Notes: generated by a model from the sequence alone, not told the origin. A stretch of DNA of 11,518 nt from an uncultured Rhodospirillales bacterium (GCA_902795665.1 CADBMA010000039.1:1-11518); one strand, 5' to 3'; counted from the stretch's first letter, positions 1 through 7,630 are shown. Program-made: numbers and translations.

Positions 1-155
1 GCCTCAAACGGATTACGCATTTGAAATACTGAAGGAACGCTGTCCGCTTCTTGTTCTTCTTCGTCGCGATAGTCCGGATCATAACCGGCGGCAAATTGCG
101 CTTGTGCCGGAAATGCAATTATTAATCCTAAAAATAGAAACCATATTTTAAACAT
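1..155 (-). CDS. Exported protein, N-terminal fragment (possibly SurA)
   Basis: Only the first 51 codons lie in the window; the gene runs off the left edge. The start is well supported: an ideal Shine-Dalgarno AAGGAGG (161-167) sits 5 nt before the ATG and 12 nt separate it from the lptD stop codon. The N-terminus is a clear Sec signal peptide, MFKIWFLFLGLIIAFPAQA, with a typical AQA cleavage site, followed by an acidic low-complexity stretch (DPDYRDEEEQEADS). The product is therefore periplasmic or outer-membrane. Directly after lptD, many proteobacteria carry surA, the periplasmic peptidyl-prolyl isomerase/chaperone that helps outer-membrane proteins such as LptD to fold. The SurA call is inference from gene order only; no SurA domain is visible in this short fragment. 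A different small periplasmic protein is possible. Confidence 0.6.
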   Translation of the reverse strand, partial: MFKIWFLFLGLIIAFPAQAQFAAGYDPDYRDEEEQEADSVPSVFQMRNPFE

Positions 156-167
156 ATTTACCTCCTT

Positions 168-2366
168 CTATTCCGAACCTATACTACCCAAAGTTTTGAG
201 CAGGAAAATGACCGAAAATTCATACCCGTCATCATAGTCCGGATCAGTTGAATTATATTTATGAGTATTAAAAATAAGTTTGAAACACTCATCATCATAA
301 ATAAGCTTGCCGCCGTGTTCCAATGATATGTTATGTTTTTTGGAAAGATTTTGGCGGTTGTAGATAGAAATGCTCCAATCGCGCGAGATTTTTGCGTTAA
401 TTGAAGTATATAGTTCTTTGCGTTCACGATAGTCATCAAAGAAATACGAGCTGGAATCTGAGCCTTTCTTGTCACGTCCTTTAATTGATATAAAAGAAAT
501 GTAAGTTGAAAGCATAGATGTGCCTATACGGGTATTAATCTCACTATATTTGACACTGAAATTGTCTTTATCAAGGCGAAAACGATAATTAAAATCCAAA
601 TAAGAATTTGGAGCAGAAAAAATTCGTCCCACATAGTCACTAAAATGAGAATCTTCACCCAAGCTTTGTGTAAAACTTTCATTATTATTTATGTAATAAC
701 TCTGCCCAAAAAATGACGAAGTACGGCCGATAATATTGCCGTATGCGCTCCAATTTAATCCATATGAAATTCGGCTGCCGGTATCGTTGCGGTCATATCC
801 GGCGTAGCGATCCAAGTCCAATAAATTGGTATCATCGAGCTGAGCATTAAGGCTATCTTCATTAGGAATTTTTTTGGTATTGTTACCTCCGTTTGGTGCT
901 ATAACAGCAACGATAATAGGTTCCAAAATTTGGCGAGTGCTCTCAGTTGCTCTAACAAAAGGCAGACGCCACTCAACACCTGCTTGTGGGAATATACGCC
1001 CAACTTCTCCGGTATAATTTTGCTGTCTGGCATTATAATAGTCATCAACATAATACAAATCGGACTTGAGCGAAGCTGTAAAGCGGTATTTTTCACCAAA
1101 CGGACTGGTATATGGCAAGTTCCATGCGTTTATCATTGTAGCGCGCTGAGTTTGGGTTTCGTCTTTTTCGCGATAAATTGACGCAATATTAAATGTGTTT
1201 TTAAAATATCCGCCGATTTTATCAGCATCTGATATGTGCTCATAGGTCGCCAACGGCAAAATATACGGCTTACTATATTCTCTTTGCTTAAATTCTTTAA
1301 TGTCGGAGTTGCGTAGAGAATAGCTGACCAATTTGTATGAATAGCCTTCTATATTTGCATAATTTCTACCTTCAAAGCGCTCAAACGCAAGGTTTGATGT
1401 CAGCCATGTATCGGTACGACCGGGCAAAGAGAGATCTTTCAGGTATGCTCCGTCAGAGGCATAATTAATATCCATACGAGCCAGCCACAAATCATTAATT
1501 TCATAACGTCCCTTAGCATTTATGTTGCCGCGGGTTTCGTGCGTTTCTTTATCTTTCATTAACGTGCCTTGAAGGTCTATTCCGCCGCTATAAAGATTTT
1601 TGCGATAGCGCCCGCCAAAAACCGGATTTTGATCGCTGCTGATAATTGGTGATAATAACAAGTCCTCATAGTCGTTTATATCAATAAAATAACGCGCCTG
1701 AACTGCTGTTCCCAAATATTTATTACTTGCCAAAGCTGGGGGCAAAAAACCACTGCGGCGTTTAACCGTAGGATCTGGGTGCGACATAAACGGAGTGTAA
1801 AGAACCGGAATATCCTTAAAATTTAAAAATGCACTGCGATAATAAACATCTTGATTGGCAGCATCGTGGGTAATTTTGCGAGCTTTTATCGACCATAGGG
1901 GTTTGGGATTGTCTTGGCACACATCACATGGAGAATAAACCGCATAAAAAAAGTGTTTGTCTTTTTCTGATGTTTGTTTTATTCGTTTGGCCGCCAATCG
2001 ACTCTTATCCGCTAAAATTGCCTTAACATCGTTTATGGTGGCTTTGGTCATTTTATCGGAAAGGCGGACATGATCAGCAAAAACGGTTGTTCCGTCAGTG
2101 TGCATGACACTAACATTTCCATCTGCAGTCAAAACATCATTTGGGCGGTCATAGGTCAGATTGTCGGCCTTAAGGGTGACTCCATTACGCACAATATTTA
2201 CATCTCCGCGTGCAGTAATAATTCCGGTTTTATCGTTTTCTTCTACTTCATCGGCACTAAAATAGATCGGAACATTTTTTTCTGTGTTGGCTGATTTGAC
2301 GCAAAATGGAGAGATTGCGCCCAACAAAACAGCCCAAAAAGATATATATTTTATACTTATTTTCAT
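168..2366 (-). CDS. lptD: LPS-assembly outer-membrane protein LptD
   Basis: LptD is the outer-membrane beta-barrel that, with the lipoprotein LptE, inserts lipopolysaccharide into the outer leaflet. I place the start at 2366 (732 aa): this ATG overlaps the lptF stop as ATGA, has GGAG 10 nt upstream (2377-2380), and gives a proper signal peptide (about residues 1-26). A start 13 codons further upstream would bury the signal peptide. An LptA/OstA-like beta-jellyroll domain spans about 32-130 (ADEVEENDKTGIITARGDVN onwards). The CDVC motif (Cys147, Cys150) and HPDPTVKRRSGFLPP (196-210) follow, then a long barrel region with NEDS (502-505) and RYAGYDR (520-526). The mature chain has three cysteines (147, 150, 694), so inter-domain disulfides like those of E. 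coli LptD are possible but differently spaced. The C-terminal strand ends near FLLKTLGS, as expected for a barrel. Expression is probably coupled to lptF. Confidence 0.95.
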   Translation of the reverse strand: MKISIKYISFWAVLLGAISPFCVKSANTEKNVPIYFSADEVEENDKTGIITARGDVNIVRNGVTLKADNLTYDRPNDVLTADGNVSVMHTDGTTVFADHVRLSDKMTKATINDVKAILADKSRLAAKRIKQTSEKDKHFFYAVYSPCDVCQDNPKPLWSIKARKITHDAANQDVYYRSAFLNFKDIPVLYTPFMSHPDPTVKRRSGFLPPALASNKYLGTAVQARYFIDINDYEDLLLSPIISSDQNPVFGGRYRKNLYSGGIDLQGTLMKDKETHETRGNINAKGRYEINDLWLARMDINYASDGAYLKDLSLPGRTDTWLTSNLAFERFEGRNYANIEGYSYKLVSYSLRNSDIKEFKQREYSKPYILPLATYEHISDADKIGGYFKNTFNIASIYREKDETQTQRATMINAWNLPYTSPFGEKYRFTASLKSDLYYVDDYYNARQQNYTGEVGRIFPQAGVEWRLPFVRATESTRQILEPIIVAVIAPNGGNNTKKIPNEDSLNAQLDDTNLLDLDRYAGYDRNDTGSRISYGLNWSAYGNIIGRTSSFFGQSYYINNNESFTQSLGEDSHFSDYVGRIFSAPNSYLDFNYRFRLDKDNFSVKYSEINTRIGTSMLSTYISFISIKGRDKKGSDSSSYFFDDYRERKELYTSINAKISRDWSISIYNRQNLSKKHNISLEHGGKLIYDDECFKLIFNTHKYNSTDPDYDDGYEFSVIFLLKTLGSIGSE

Positions 2367-3517
2367 TGCGCAATTTCTCCATGTCGCCGAAAATGAGCTG
2401 TCCATGCCGGATTGTAAAAGAACAGCGCGTAGATGCAGATGATAGTCGGCAGTACAACATTTGCATAATACAACATCAAAAAGTATAGATTTTTAGCGCT
2501 TAAATTGCCCAAAATGAGGTCATTGGCCTCTATAAATACCATAAGCAAAATTGATACTGAGATAATTTTTCCCTGACCGCGACGGTTAAAGTTGCCAACT
2601 AAAAGCCCTGTACAGGCTAACAGTGCCAAGACAAAATTGTAAAACGGATTGAGCAAACGGCGATGACCTTCGACAATGTAGCGTCGAGCCTCTGATGGAG
2701 TTAGATTTGGATTATGCGCTGCGTTCAACAGTTCACTGAGTGTTTTGGAACGAACCGAATCGTGACGGCGTTTTTTGCTTTGTGACGCGCCAAAATCAAC
2801 TGAATATTTATCAAATGATAGCGATGAAAACTGCAATGTTTTATTGTTTATTTCTTGACGAATACCATTAACCAAAATAATGCGTGGACCTTTGTCGGTA
2901 TAAACAATCATTCCGCTTTCGGCTGCGACAGTCATTTTGACTTTTGGATTGCGTTCATCATTAATCATTACGCCTTCAACCGATCCGTCTTTTTTATGGG
3001 CGGCGATAAAAATCGTTAGGTTGTTATCCAAAGTAGTAAATTCTCCCTCACGAAACATCAGATGCGAAACATCATTTTTGACTTGCCACTCCAGATCTTT
3101 GAATTTCTTTTCAGCTGAAGGAATAGCCGAATTGTTAACATATACGGCAAACAACGAGACTAAAATTCCCAAAAACAACGCGGGTTTGGCGCATTGCCAT
3201 GGGCTGATGCCTGCTGATTTGATAACCACCAATTCTCGGTCTGAGAGCATTCGGTTATACACAAAAAGAACGGCAACAAAGATTGATATCGGTGATAATA
3301 TTGCGTACAAACGGGGCATGAGGCATGAAGTCATTTTTATAAACAAGCCTAAAGGCAAGCCTTTGTTGGTTATCATTTCAACAAAGCGCAAGGACTGCGT
3401 AAGCCACAAAATCGAAATCAACGAAAATGTAACCAACAGAAAGCCTACAAATATTTGTTTGGCTATATATGTATTAAGTTTCTTCATTAATCGCGATACT
3501 ATAAGATTAATTTTCAT
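2363..3517 (-). CDS. lptF: LPS export ABC transporter permease LptF
   Basis: This is an inner-membrane permease of the LptB2FG transporter, which extracts LPS from the inner membrane and feeds it to the LptC-LptA bridge. The 384 aa match the family length. Three N-terminal membrane segments (about 22-42, 65-88, 112-130), a periplasmic beta-jellyroll region (about 140-250) and three C-terminal segments (about 291-308, 316-336, 348-368) form the YjgP/YjgQ architecture. The cytoplasmic coupling helix is visible as SDRELVVIKSAGIS (92-105). I call it LptF rather than LptG from memory of the family patterns: FREGEFTTLDNNLTIFI and the NDERNPK stretch are LptF-like, and the LptG-type WLR motif is absent. 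The gene overlaps lptD by 4 nt. The start at 3517 is the one with a plausible SD (GAGGA, 12 nt away); ATG at 3487 (MKKLNTYIAKQ) looks like a classic LptF start but has no SD. Confidence 0.88.
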   Translation of the reverse strand: MKINLIVSRLMKKLNTYIAKQIFVGFLLVTFSLISILWLTQSLRFVEMITNKGLPLGLFIKMTSCLMPRLYAILSPISIFVAVLFVYNRMLSDRELVVIKSAGISPWQCAKPALFLGILVSLFAVYVNNSAIPSAEKKFKDLEWQVKNDVSHLMFREGEFTTLDNNLTIFIAAHKKDGSVEGVMINDERNPKVKMTVAAESGMIVYTDKGPRIILVNGIRQEINNKTLQFSSLSFDKYSVDFGASQSKKRRHDSVRSKTLSELLNAAHNPNLTPSEARRYIVEGHRRLLNPFYNFVLALLACTGLLVGNFNRRGQGKIISVSILLMVFIEANDLILGNLSAKNLYFLMLYYANVVLPTIICIYALFFYNPAWTAHFRRHGEIAQ

Positions 3518-3523
3518 TATGCA

Positions 3524-3563
3524 AGAAAATCCTCAAAATTGTTACCAATTTCGAGGATTTTCT
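3524..3563 (-). terminator. Rho-independent terminator after hppA
   Basis: Two 18-nt arms (3524-3541 and 3546-3563) flank a 4-nt loop. As minus-strand RNA all 18 positions pair, one of them as G-U; as plus-strand RNA the same position is an A-C mismatch, which suggests that the minus-strand transcript is the one under selection. The 5' arm begins AGAAAATCCTC and the 3' arm ends GAGGATTTTCT, so the U-run lies at the base of the stem. The hairpin starts 25 nt after the hppA stop codon and ends 6 nt before the lptF start codon. It therefore probably ends the hppA transcript, fully or partly. Confidence 0.75.
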
Positions 3564-3588
3564 ATTTTATACTGCGTGATTAGCTTAT

Positions 3589-6006
3589 TTAGTCATTAAT
3601 TCTCATTTTGTAGAACGAGCGCCATACAAAAACAAGTGCGACTAAGAACAAGCTTATTCCTGCTCCAAGGGCAACACAACGCGGTGCCGATACAGCCATT
3701 TCAACAGCCAACAAACCGAATAATGTTGTAAATTTAATAATCGGGTTCAAGGCTACTGAAGAGGTATCTTTGTAAGGATCACCAACGGTATCGCCAACAA
3801 CTGCGGCATCATGCAGAGGAGTGCCTTTTTCTTTCAGGTCAACTTCAACAACTTTTTTCGCATTGTCCCATGCGCCACCGGCATTTGCCATGTACAAAGC
3901 TTGGAACAATCCAAATACCGCAATTGAAATCAGGTAGCTGGCAAACAGGTCTGCATCAAAGCATGCAAAAGCAATCGTCAGGCAGAAAATAACCATAAAG
4001 ATGTTAAACATACCTTTTTGTGCATAAATTGTGCAGATACGAACTACTGATTTTGAGTCCTCAATTGAGGCGGCTTTTTGAGTATCAAGATTGATATGTT
4101 TCTTGATATAGTCAACGGCGCGGTATGCTCCGGTTGAAACAGCCTGCATTGAAGCTCCTGAGAACCAATAAATCACAGCTCCACCAAGCAACAAGCCGAA
4201 CAGAACCATCGGATTCATCAAATTCAATTCCAAATTAAGCAACAAAATGATAGAGAAAATCATTGTGGTTGCGCCAATAACTGCGGTTCCGATAAGAACC
4301 GGTTTGGCGGTAGCTTTAAAGGTATTACCAGCCGAATCGTTTCTTTCAAGCAGTTCTTTACCGGTTTTGAAATCAGGCTCAAAGCCATATTCTTTTTTAA
4401 TTTCTGACTTAATGCCATGTTTTTGTTCAATTTGTGACAATTCAAACACAGATTGAGCGTTGTCAGTAACCGGACCATAGCTGTCAACCGCAATGGTTAC
4501 CGGCCCCATGCCAAGCATACCAAAAGCTACCAAGCCAAAAGCAAATACGCTCGGATATACCATATAGCTGTCAAGGCCTTCAAGTGATGTAAAGTATGCA
4601 ACTACCATCAAACCAACAATAACCAAACCTTTCCAAAAAGCGGAAAAGTTACCGGCAACCATACCTGAAATAATATTCAAAGATGCTCCGGCTTGGCGGC
4701 TGGCATTCACAATTTCGCCAACGTGCTTGGATTTTGAAGATGTGAAAATTTTGGTAAATTCCGGAATAATTGCTGATGCAAAAGTTCCGCAGCTGATAAT
4801 GATGGAAAGTTTCCACCACAAGTTTTCACCCATATCGCCAATCATAATATATGAAACGGCAAATGTAACCGCAATTGACAACAATGAAGTAATCCAAACC
4901 AAACTGGTCAACGGAGATTCAAAATCAAAATCTTGCTTGTTGCCGAATCTGATTTTGGCAATTTTTCCATTGACAAGATAAGATACTATTGAGGTCAAAA
5001 CCATCATTAAGCGCATTGCAAAAATCCACACGATTAAGCGGGCTTGAATGTCAACACCGTCTGCCATAAGAGCTAAATTGCCATCAGGAGCATAAGCCAT
5101 ACCTGCAGCCAGTACGATAAAGCTGATTAAAGCCACGCCGGTTACACCGTAGGTTTCAAAGCCGTCGGCAGTCGGACCAACCGAATCGCCGGCATTATCA
5201 CCAGTGCAATCTGCAATAACGCCAGGGTTGCGAGCATCATCTTCATCAATTTTGAAAATAATCTTCATCAAATCAGCGCCGATATCTGCAATTTTGGTAA
5301 AAATACCACCGCAAATACGCAATGCTGATGCGCCTAGAGATTCACCGATAGCAAAACCTACAAAGCAAGCTCCGGCGGCTTCCCGTGGGATAAACAGCAA
5401 AATCATAATCATCATAAACAGTTCAACGCAAATCAACAAAACGCCGATTGACATTCCGGATTGAAGTGGCAAGGCCATAACCGGAAAAGCTTTGCCCTTC
5501 AGTGAGGCAAAAGCTGTACGAGCGTTGGCGTAAGTATTAATACGCATTCCAAACCAAGCAACTGTGAATGATCCCAAAATGCCGAGCACTGACCACAGCA
5601 AGATGTTCATTACCATTGGCAGAGGTGTGCCGTTTAAGCCAAAAAAGTAATAAAAGATACATACTGCAATGAACGCTTCGAGAACAACCAACAACAAGGC
5701 TTGCTGTTTCATATACGTTTTGCAAGTTTCATAAATCAATCCTGCCATATCTGACATCAGTTTATGAACCGGCATTTTTTTGATGGCTACAAATTCATAT
5801 AATCCGAAAATAACACCAAGTCCGCAAATGCTCAGACCATAGAGCAAAATCTGCGTTCCGGTAATGTTATATCCCCAGAAGTTATAATCTACATCCAATG
5901 CTGGAATGTTTAAGTCTATTTCTGAAGCTCCCGCAGTAGAAATAAAACTGCAAAGGAACAATACTATTGCAGCGGCAATAGAGCTATATTTGATTAAAAA
6001 TCGCAT
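3589..6006 (-). CDS. hppA: Membrane-bound proton-pumping pyrophosphatase
   Basis: HppA hydrolyses pyrophosphate and uses the energy to pump H+ across the inner membrane. At 805 aa it is longer than most bacterial members. The signature motifs are present: DIGADL (241-246), EDDARNPGVIADCTGDNAGD (255-274), GPVTDNA (511-517), GNTFKA (560-565), GGAWDNAKK (710-718) and GDTVGDPYKDTS (738-749), giving the acidic residues that hold Mg2+ and PPi. Lys564 sits at the position that makes canonical enzymes K+-independent. GPTADGFETYGVTG (277-290), where canonical enzymes read roughly GMAADLFETYAVT, suggests a divergent branch; from memory this resembles the Na+-regulated H+-PPase group exemplified by Chlorobium limicola. 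The N-terminus is signal-peptide-like (about residues 1-27), followed by about 20 polar residues. The SD AAGGA (6014-6018) lies 7 nt before the ATG. It is transcribed divergently from atoD and followed by a terminator. H+ pumping is inferred. Confidence 0.93.
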   Translation of the reverse strand: MRFLIKYSSIAAAIVLFLCSFISTAGASEIDLNIPALDVDYNFWGYNITGTQILLYGLSICGLGVIFGLYEFVAIKKMPVHKLMSDMAGLIYETCKTYMKQQALLLVVLEAFIAVCIFYYFFGLNGTPLPMVMNILLWSVLGILGSFTVAWFGMRINTYANARTAFASLKGKAFPVMALPLQSGMSIGVLLICVELFMMIMILLFIPREAAGACFVGFAIGESLGASALRICGGIFTKIADIGADLMKIIFKIDEDDARNPGVIADCTGDNAGDSVGPTADGFETYGVTGVALISFIVLAAGMAYAPDGNLALMADGVDIQARLIVWIFAMRLMMVLTSIVSYLVNGKIAKIRFGNKQDFDFESPLTSLVWITSLLSIAVTFAVSYIMIGDMGENLWWKLSIIISCGTFASAIIPEFTKIFTSSKSKHVGEIVNASRQAGASLNIISGMVAGNFSAFWKGLVIVGLMVVAYFTSLEGLDSYMVYPSVFAFGLVAFGMLGMGPVTIAVDSYGPVTDNAQSVFELSQIEQKHGIKSEIKKEYGFEPDFKTGKELLERNDSAGNTFKATAKPVLIGTAVIGATTMIFSIILLLNLELNLMNPMVLFGLLLGGAVIYWFSGASMQAVSTGAYRAVDYIKKHINLDTQKAASIEDSKSVVRICTIYAQKGMFNIFMVIFCLTIAFACFDADLFASYLISIAVFGLFQALYMANAGGAWDNAKKVVEVDLKEKGTPLHDAAVVGDTVGDPYKDTSSVALNPIIKFTTLFGLLAVEMAVSAPRCVALGAGISLFLVALVFVWRSFYKMRIND

Positions 6007-6054
6007 ATTGTTTTCCTTATAAGTTAATGAATTAATGCGCTCAAGTTACAACTT

Positions 6055-6068
6055 AAAAAATTTTTTTT
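6055..6068. other. A6T8 tract in divergent intergenic region
   Basis: Six A followed by eight T, in near-palindromic context (CTT before, CAAG after), lie in the 193-bp region between the divergent hppA and atoD starts. Such tracts curve DNA and can act as UP elements or protein-binding sites. It lies about 50 bp upstream of the hppA start; a weak TTGAAA overlaps its right edge on the minus strand, but no convincing -10 follows. A small inverted repeat, AAGTT-AC-AACTT (6043-6054), lies between the tract and hppA. The regulatory role is only inferred. Confidence 0.35.
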
Positions 6069-6137
6069 CAAGGCTTATGAAAAATAATTAACATCTGTTT
6101 TACACACCGCACCTAAATAACAAACAAAATCATAAAG

Positions 6138-6165
6138 TTGACTTTTATTGAATGTCATGTATATT
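6138..6165 (+). promoter_or_regulatory. Sigma70-type promoter for atoDA
   Basis: TTGACT (6138-6143) and TATATT (6160-6165) are separated by 16 bp; each differs from consensus at one position. Transcription would start near 6172, giving a leader of about 28 nt before the atoD GTG. It is the best promoter match in the window and faces the rightward gene series. Confidence 0.6.
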
Positions 6166-6199
6166 GTGATGATAAATTAAACACTGACGGAAAATAAAC

Positions 6200-6841
6200 G
6201 TGAAAAAAATTATATCGCCACAGCAGGCTGCACAATATGTTACAGAGGGAGCTTCGATAATGATCGGAGGGTTTCTTCGATGCGGCAGTCCTGTCAAGAT
6301 TATTGATGAGTTGGTTAAAAATCATATCGGCAATCTAACCTTGATTGCTAATGATACATCATTGCCAGAATATGATCGAGGATTATTGATTGTCAATAAG
6401 TTGGTTAAAAAAGCAATTGTATCGCATATTGGGACCAATCCCGAATCCGGAAGACAATTAAATGCCGGTGAGCTGGAGGTTGAGTTGGTGCCTATGGGAA
6501 CACTGGTTGAACGCATTCGAGCCGCAGGGGCAGGACTTGGCGGCATTTTGACTCCGACCGGAATCGGTACAATAGTTGAAAACGGTAAAGATGTTGTGGA
6601 AGTTGATGGGCATAAATATCTGTTGGAAAAACCCTTGCGAGCCGATGTTGCTATAATTTATGCCACAAAGGCCGATAAATTCGGCAATGCTTTTTTGGAC
6701 GGCACAACACGTAACTTTAATACGGCAATGGCCACAGCTGCAGATATTGTAATTCTTGAACCAGAAGAAATATGCGATGAACCGCTAAATCCGGCAGAAA
6801 TTACTATCCCCGGAATATTTGTTGATTATATAGCTTTTTAA
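6200..6841 (+). CDS. atoD: CoA-transferase subunit A (AtoD type)
   Basis: This is the alpha subunit of a two-subunit family I CoA-transferase, which moves CoA between acyl-CoA and a free carboxylic acid such as acetate, acetoacetate or butyrate. The 213 aa align end to end, from memory, with E. coli AtoD: GGF (23-25), TLIANDT (47-53), SHIGTNPESG (75-84), VPMGTLVERIR (97-107), GAGLGGILTPTGIGT (110-124) and RNFN (171-174). The start is GTG; translation from it reproduces the conserved N-terminus (KKIISPQQAAQYVTEGASIMIGG), and only a weak SD (GGA) precedes it. The atoA gene begins 17 nt downstream. No atoB, atoE or atoSC gene is nearby, so the substrate and physiological direction (ketone or short-chain fatty acid use versus butyrate or acetate production) cannot be decided. 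It could equally be annotated scoA or ctfA. Confidence 0.92.
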   Translation: MKKIISPQQAAQYVTEGASIMIGGFLRCGSPVKIIDELVKNHIGNLTLIANDTSLPEYDRGLLIVNKLVKKAIVSHIGTNPESGRQLNAGELEVELVPMGTLVERIRAAGAGLGGILTPTGIGTIVENGKDVVEVDGHKYLLEKPLRADVAIIYATKADKFGNAFLDGTTRNFNTAMATAADIVILEPEEICDEPLNPAEITIPGIFVDYIAF

Positions 6842-6858
6842 TTTGAAACGAGAAACGA

Positions 6859-7527
6859 ATGATTTTATCCAAAGAAAAATGCCGAGAATTAATTGCCCGC
6901 CGAGTTGCTCAAGAGGTGAATGAAGGTGATGTAATCACACTGGGAATCGGTTTGCCGACTGAAGTAGCTAATTATATCCCCGAAGATATGATGGTAATGC
7001 TGCAGTCAGAAAACGGTATGATCGGCGGAGGAAAGCGTGATCTTAATGCAACGGGAAATGCCAAAATAACTAACGCCGGAGGACTGCCTGTGCTGACCAG
7101 ACAGGGGGCTGTATTTTTTGATACGGCAATGTCTTTTACAATTATTCGCGGCGGTCATGTTGATATCACGGTAATGGGGGCTTTGCAAGTTGACAGTCAC
7201 GGCAATTTGGCCAACTGGATGATTCCGGGCTCGGTTATCCCCGGTATGGGCGGAGCCATGGATTTGACCGTTGGCGCCAAAAAGGTAATTATTGCCATGG
7301 AGCATACCACTCCAAAAGGCGAGGCCCGAATTGTCAAAGACTGTACACTTCCTCTCACCGCCCGTAATGAAGTTGATATGATAGTTACCGAACGCTGCGT
7401 AATTGATGTCACACCTGAAGGATTGGTGTTAAAAGAAATTATGCCTTCTTTCTCTCTTGATGAGATTATTAACTCTACTGATGCTCCGTTAATTATTCCG
7501 GACGAAATTGCTCGCAAAGCTTTATAA
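6859..7527 (+). CDS. atoA: CoA-transferase subunit B (AtoA type)
   Basis: This is the beta, catalytic subunit partnering AtoD. The 222 aa include the active-site motif QSENG (49-53), whose Glu51 is the residue that forms the covalent glutamyl-CoA thioester in this family. Other family blocks are IARRVAQEV (12-20), LGIGLPTEVANYIP (28-41), a FDTAMSF-IIRGGH block near residues 87-99, and a region with NLANWMIPG, PGMGGAMDL and KKVIIAMEH matching E. coli AtoA closely. The N- and C-termini fit the usual length. Spacing to atoD is 17 nt and the SD is weak (GAGA, 6850-6853), so the two subunits are probably co-translated in similar amounts. No clear terminator follows in the 103-bp gap to folA, only weak short inverted repeats. 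Confidence 0.93.
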   Translation: MILSKEKCRELIARRVAQEVNEGDVITLGIGLPTEVANYIPEDMMVMLQSENGMIGGGKRDLNATGNAKITNAGGLPVLTRQGAVFFDTAMSFTIIRGGHVDITVMGALQVDSHGNLANWMIPGSVIPGMGGAMDLTVGAKKVIIAMEHTTPKGEARIVKDCTLPLTARNEVDMIVTERCVIDVTPEGLVLKEIMPSFSLDEIINSTDAPLIIPDEIARKAL

Positions 7528-7564
7528 TGTTGCTCAATATGTTAAATTGAAGATAACTTTATAT

Positions 7565-7594
7565 TTGTTATTGAATTGCAGAAAAATATATGCT
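7565..7594 (+). promoter_or_regulatory. Possible weak promoter for folA-thyA
   Basis: In the 103-bp gap between atoA and folA, TTGTTA (7565-7570) is followed after 18 bp by TATGCT (7589-7594), or after 16 bp by TATATG (7587-7592). Each element matches about four of six consensus bases, which is not far from chance in AT-rich DNA. Read-through from the atoDA promoter is the alternative. Confidence 0.25.
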
Positions 7595-7630
7595 ACAAGT
7601 GTCCCAAATTTGTTATGAGGTAGCTAAAAA

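Noticed and set aside
68..246. Short repeated string ATAGTCCGGATCA near 68-80 and 234-246
   Set aside because: Both copies encode D-P-D-Y type acidic residues in the same strand and the repeat is too short and isolated to indicate a mobile or regulatory element.
2367..2405. Upstream start for lptD giving 745 residues
   Set aside because: It would place 13 residues before the signal peptide and enlarge the overlap with lptF; the ATGA junction with a clean signal peptide is better.
2937..3599. 220-codon open frame on the plus strand opposite lptF and the hppA stop
   Set aside because: It lies antisense to a confidently identified gene, its product has no recognisable motif, and it runs through the terminator hairpin; it is a shadow of lptF.
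7528..7620. Nested weak inverted repeats between atoA and folA
   Set aside because: Arms are only 5-6 bp, AU-rich and interrupted, without a U-run in the right place; not enough for a terminator or riboswitch call.
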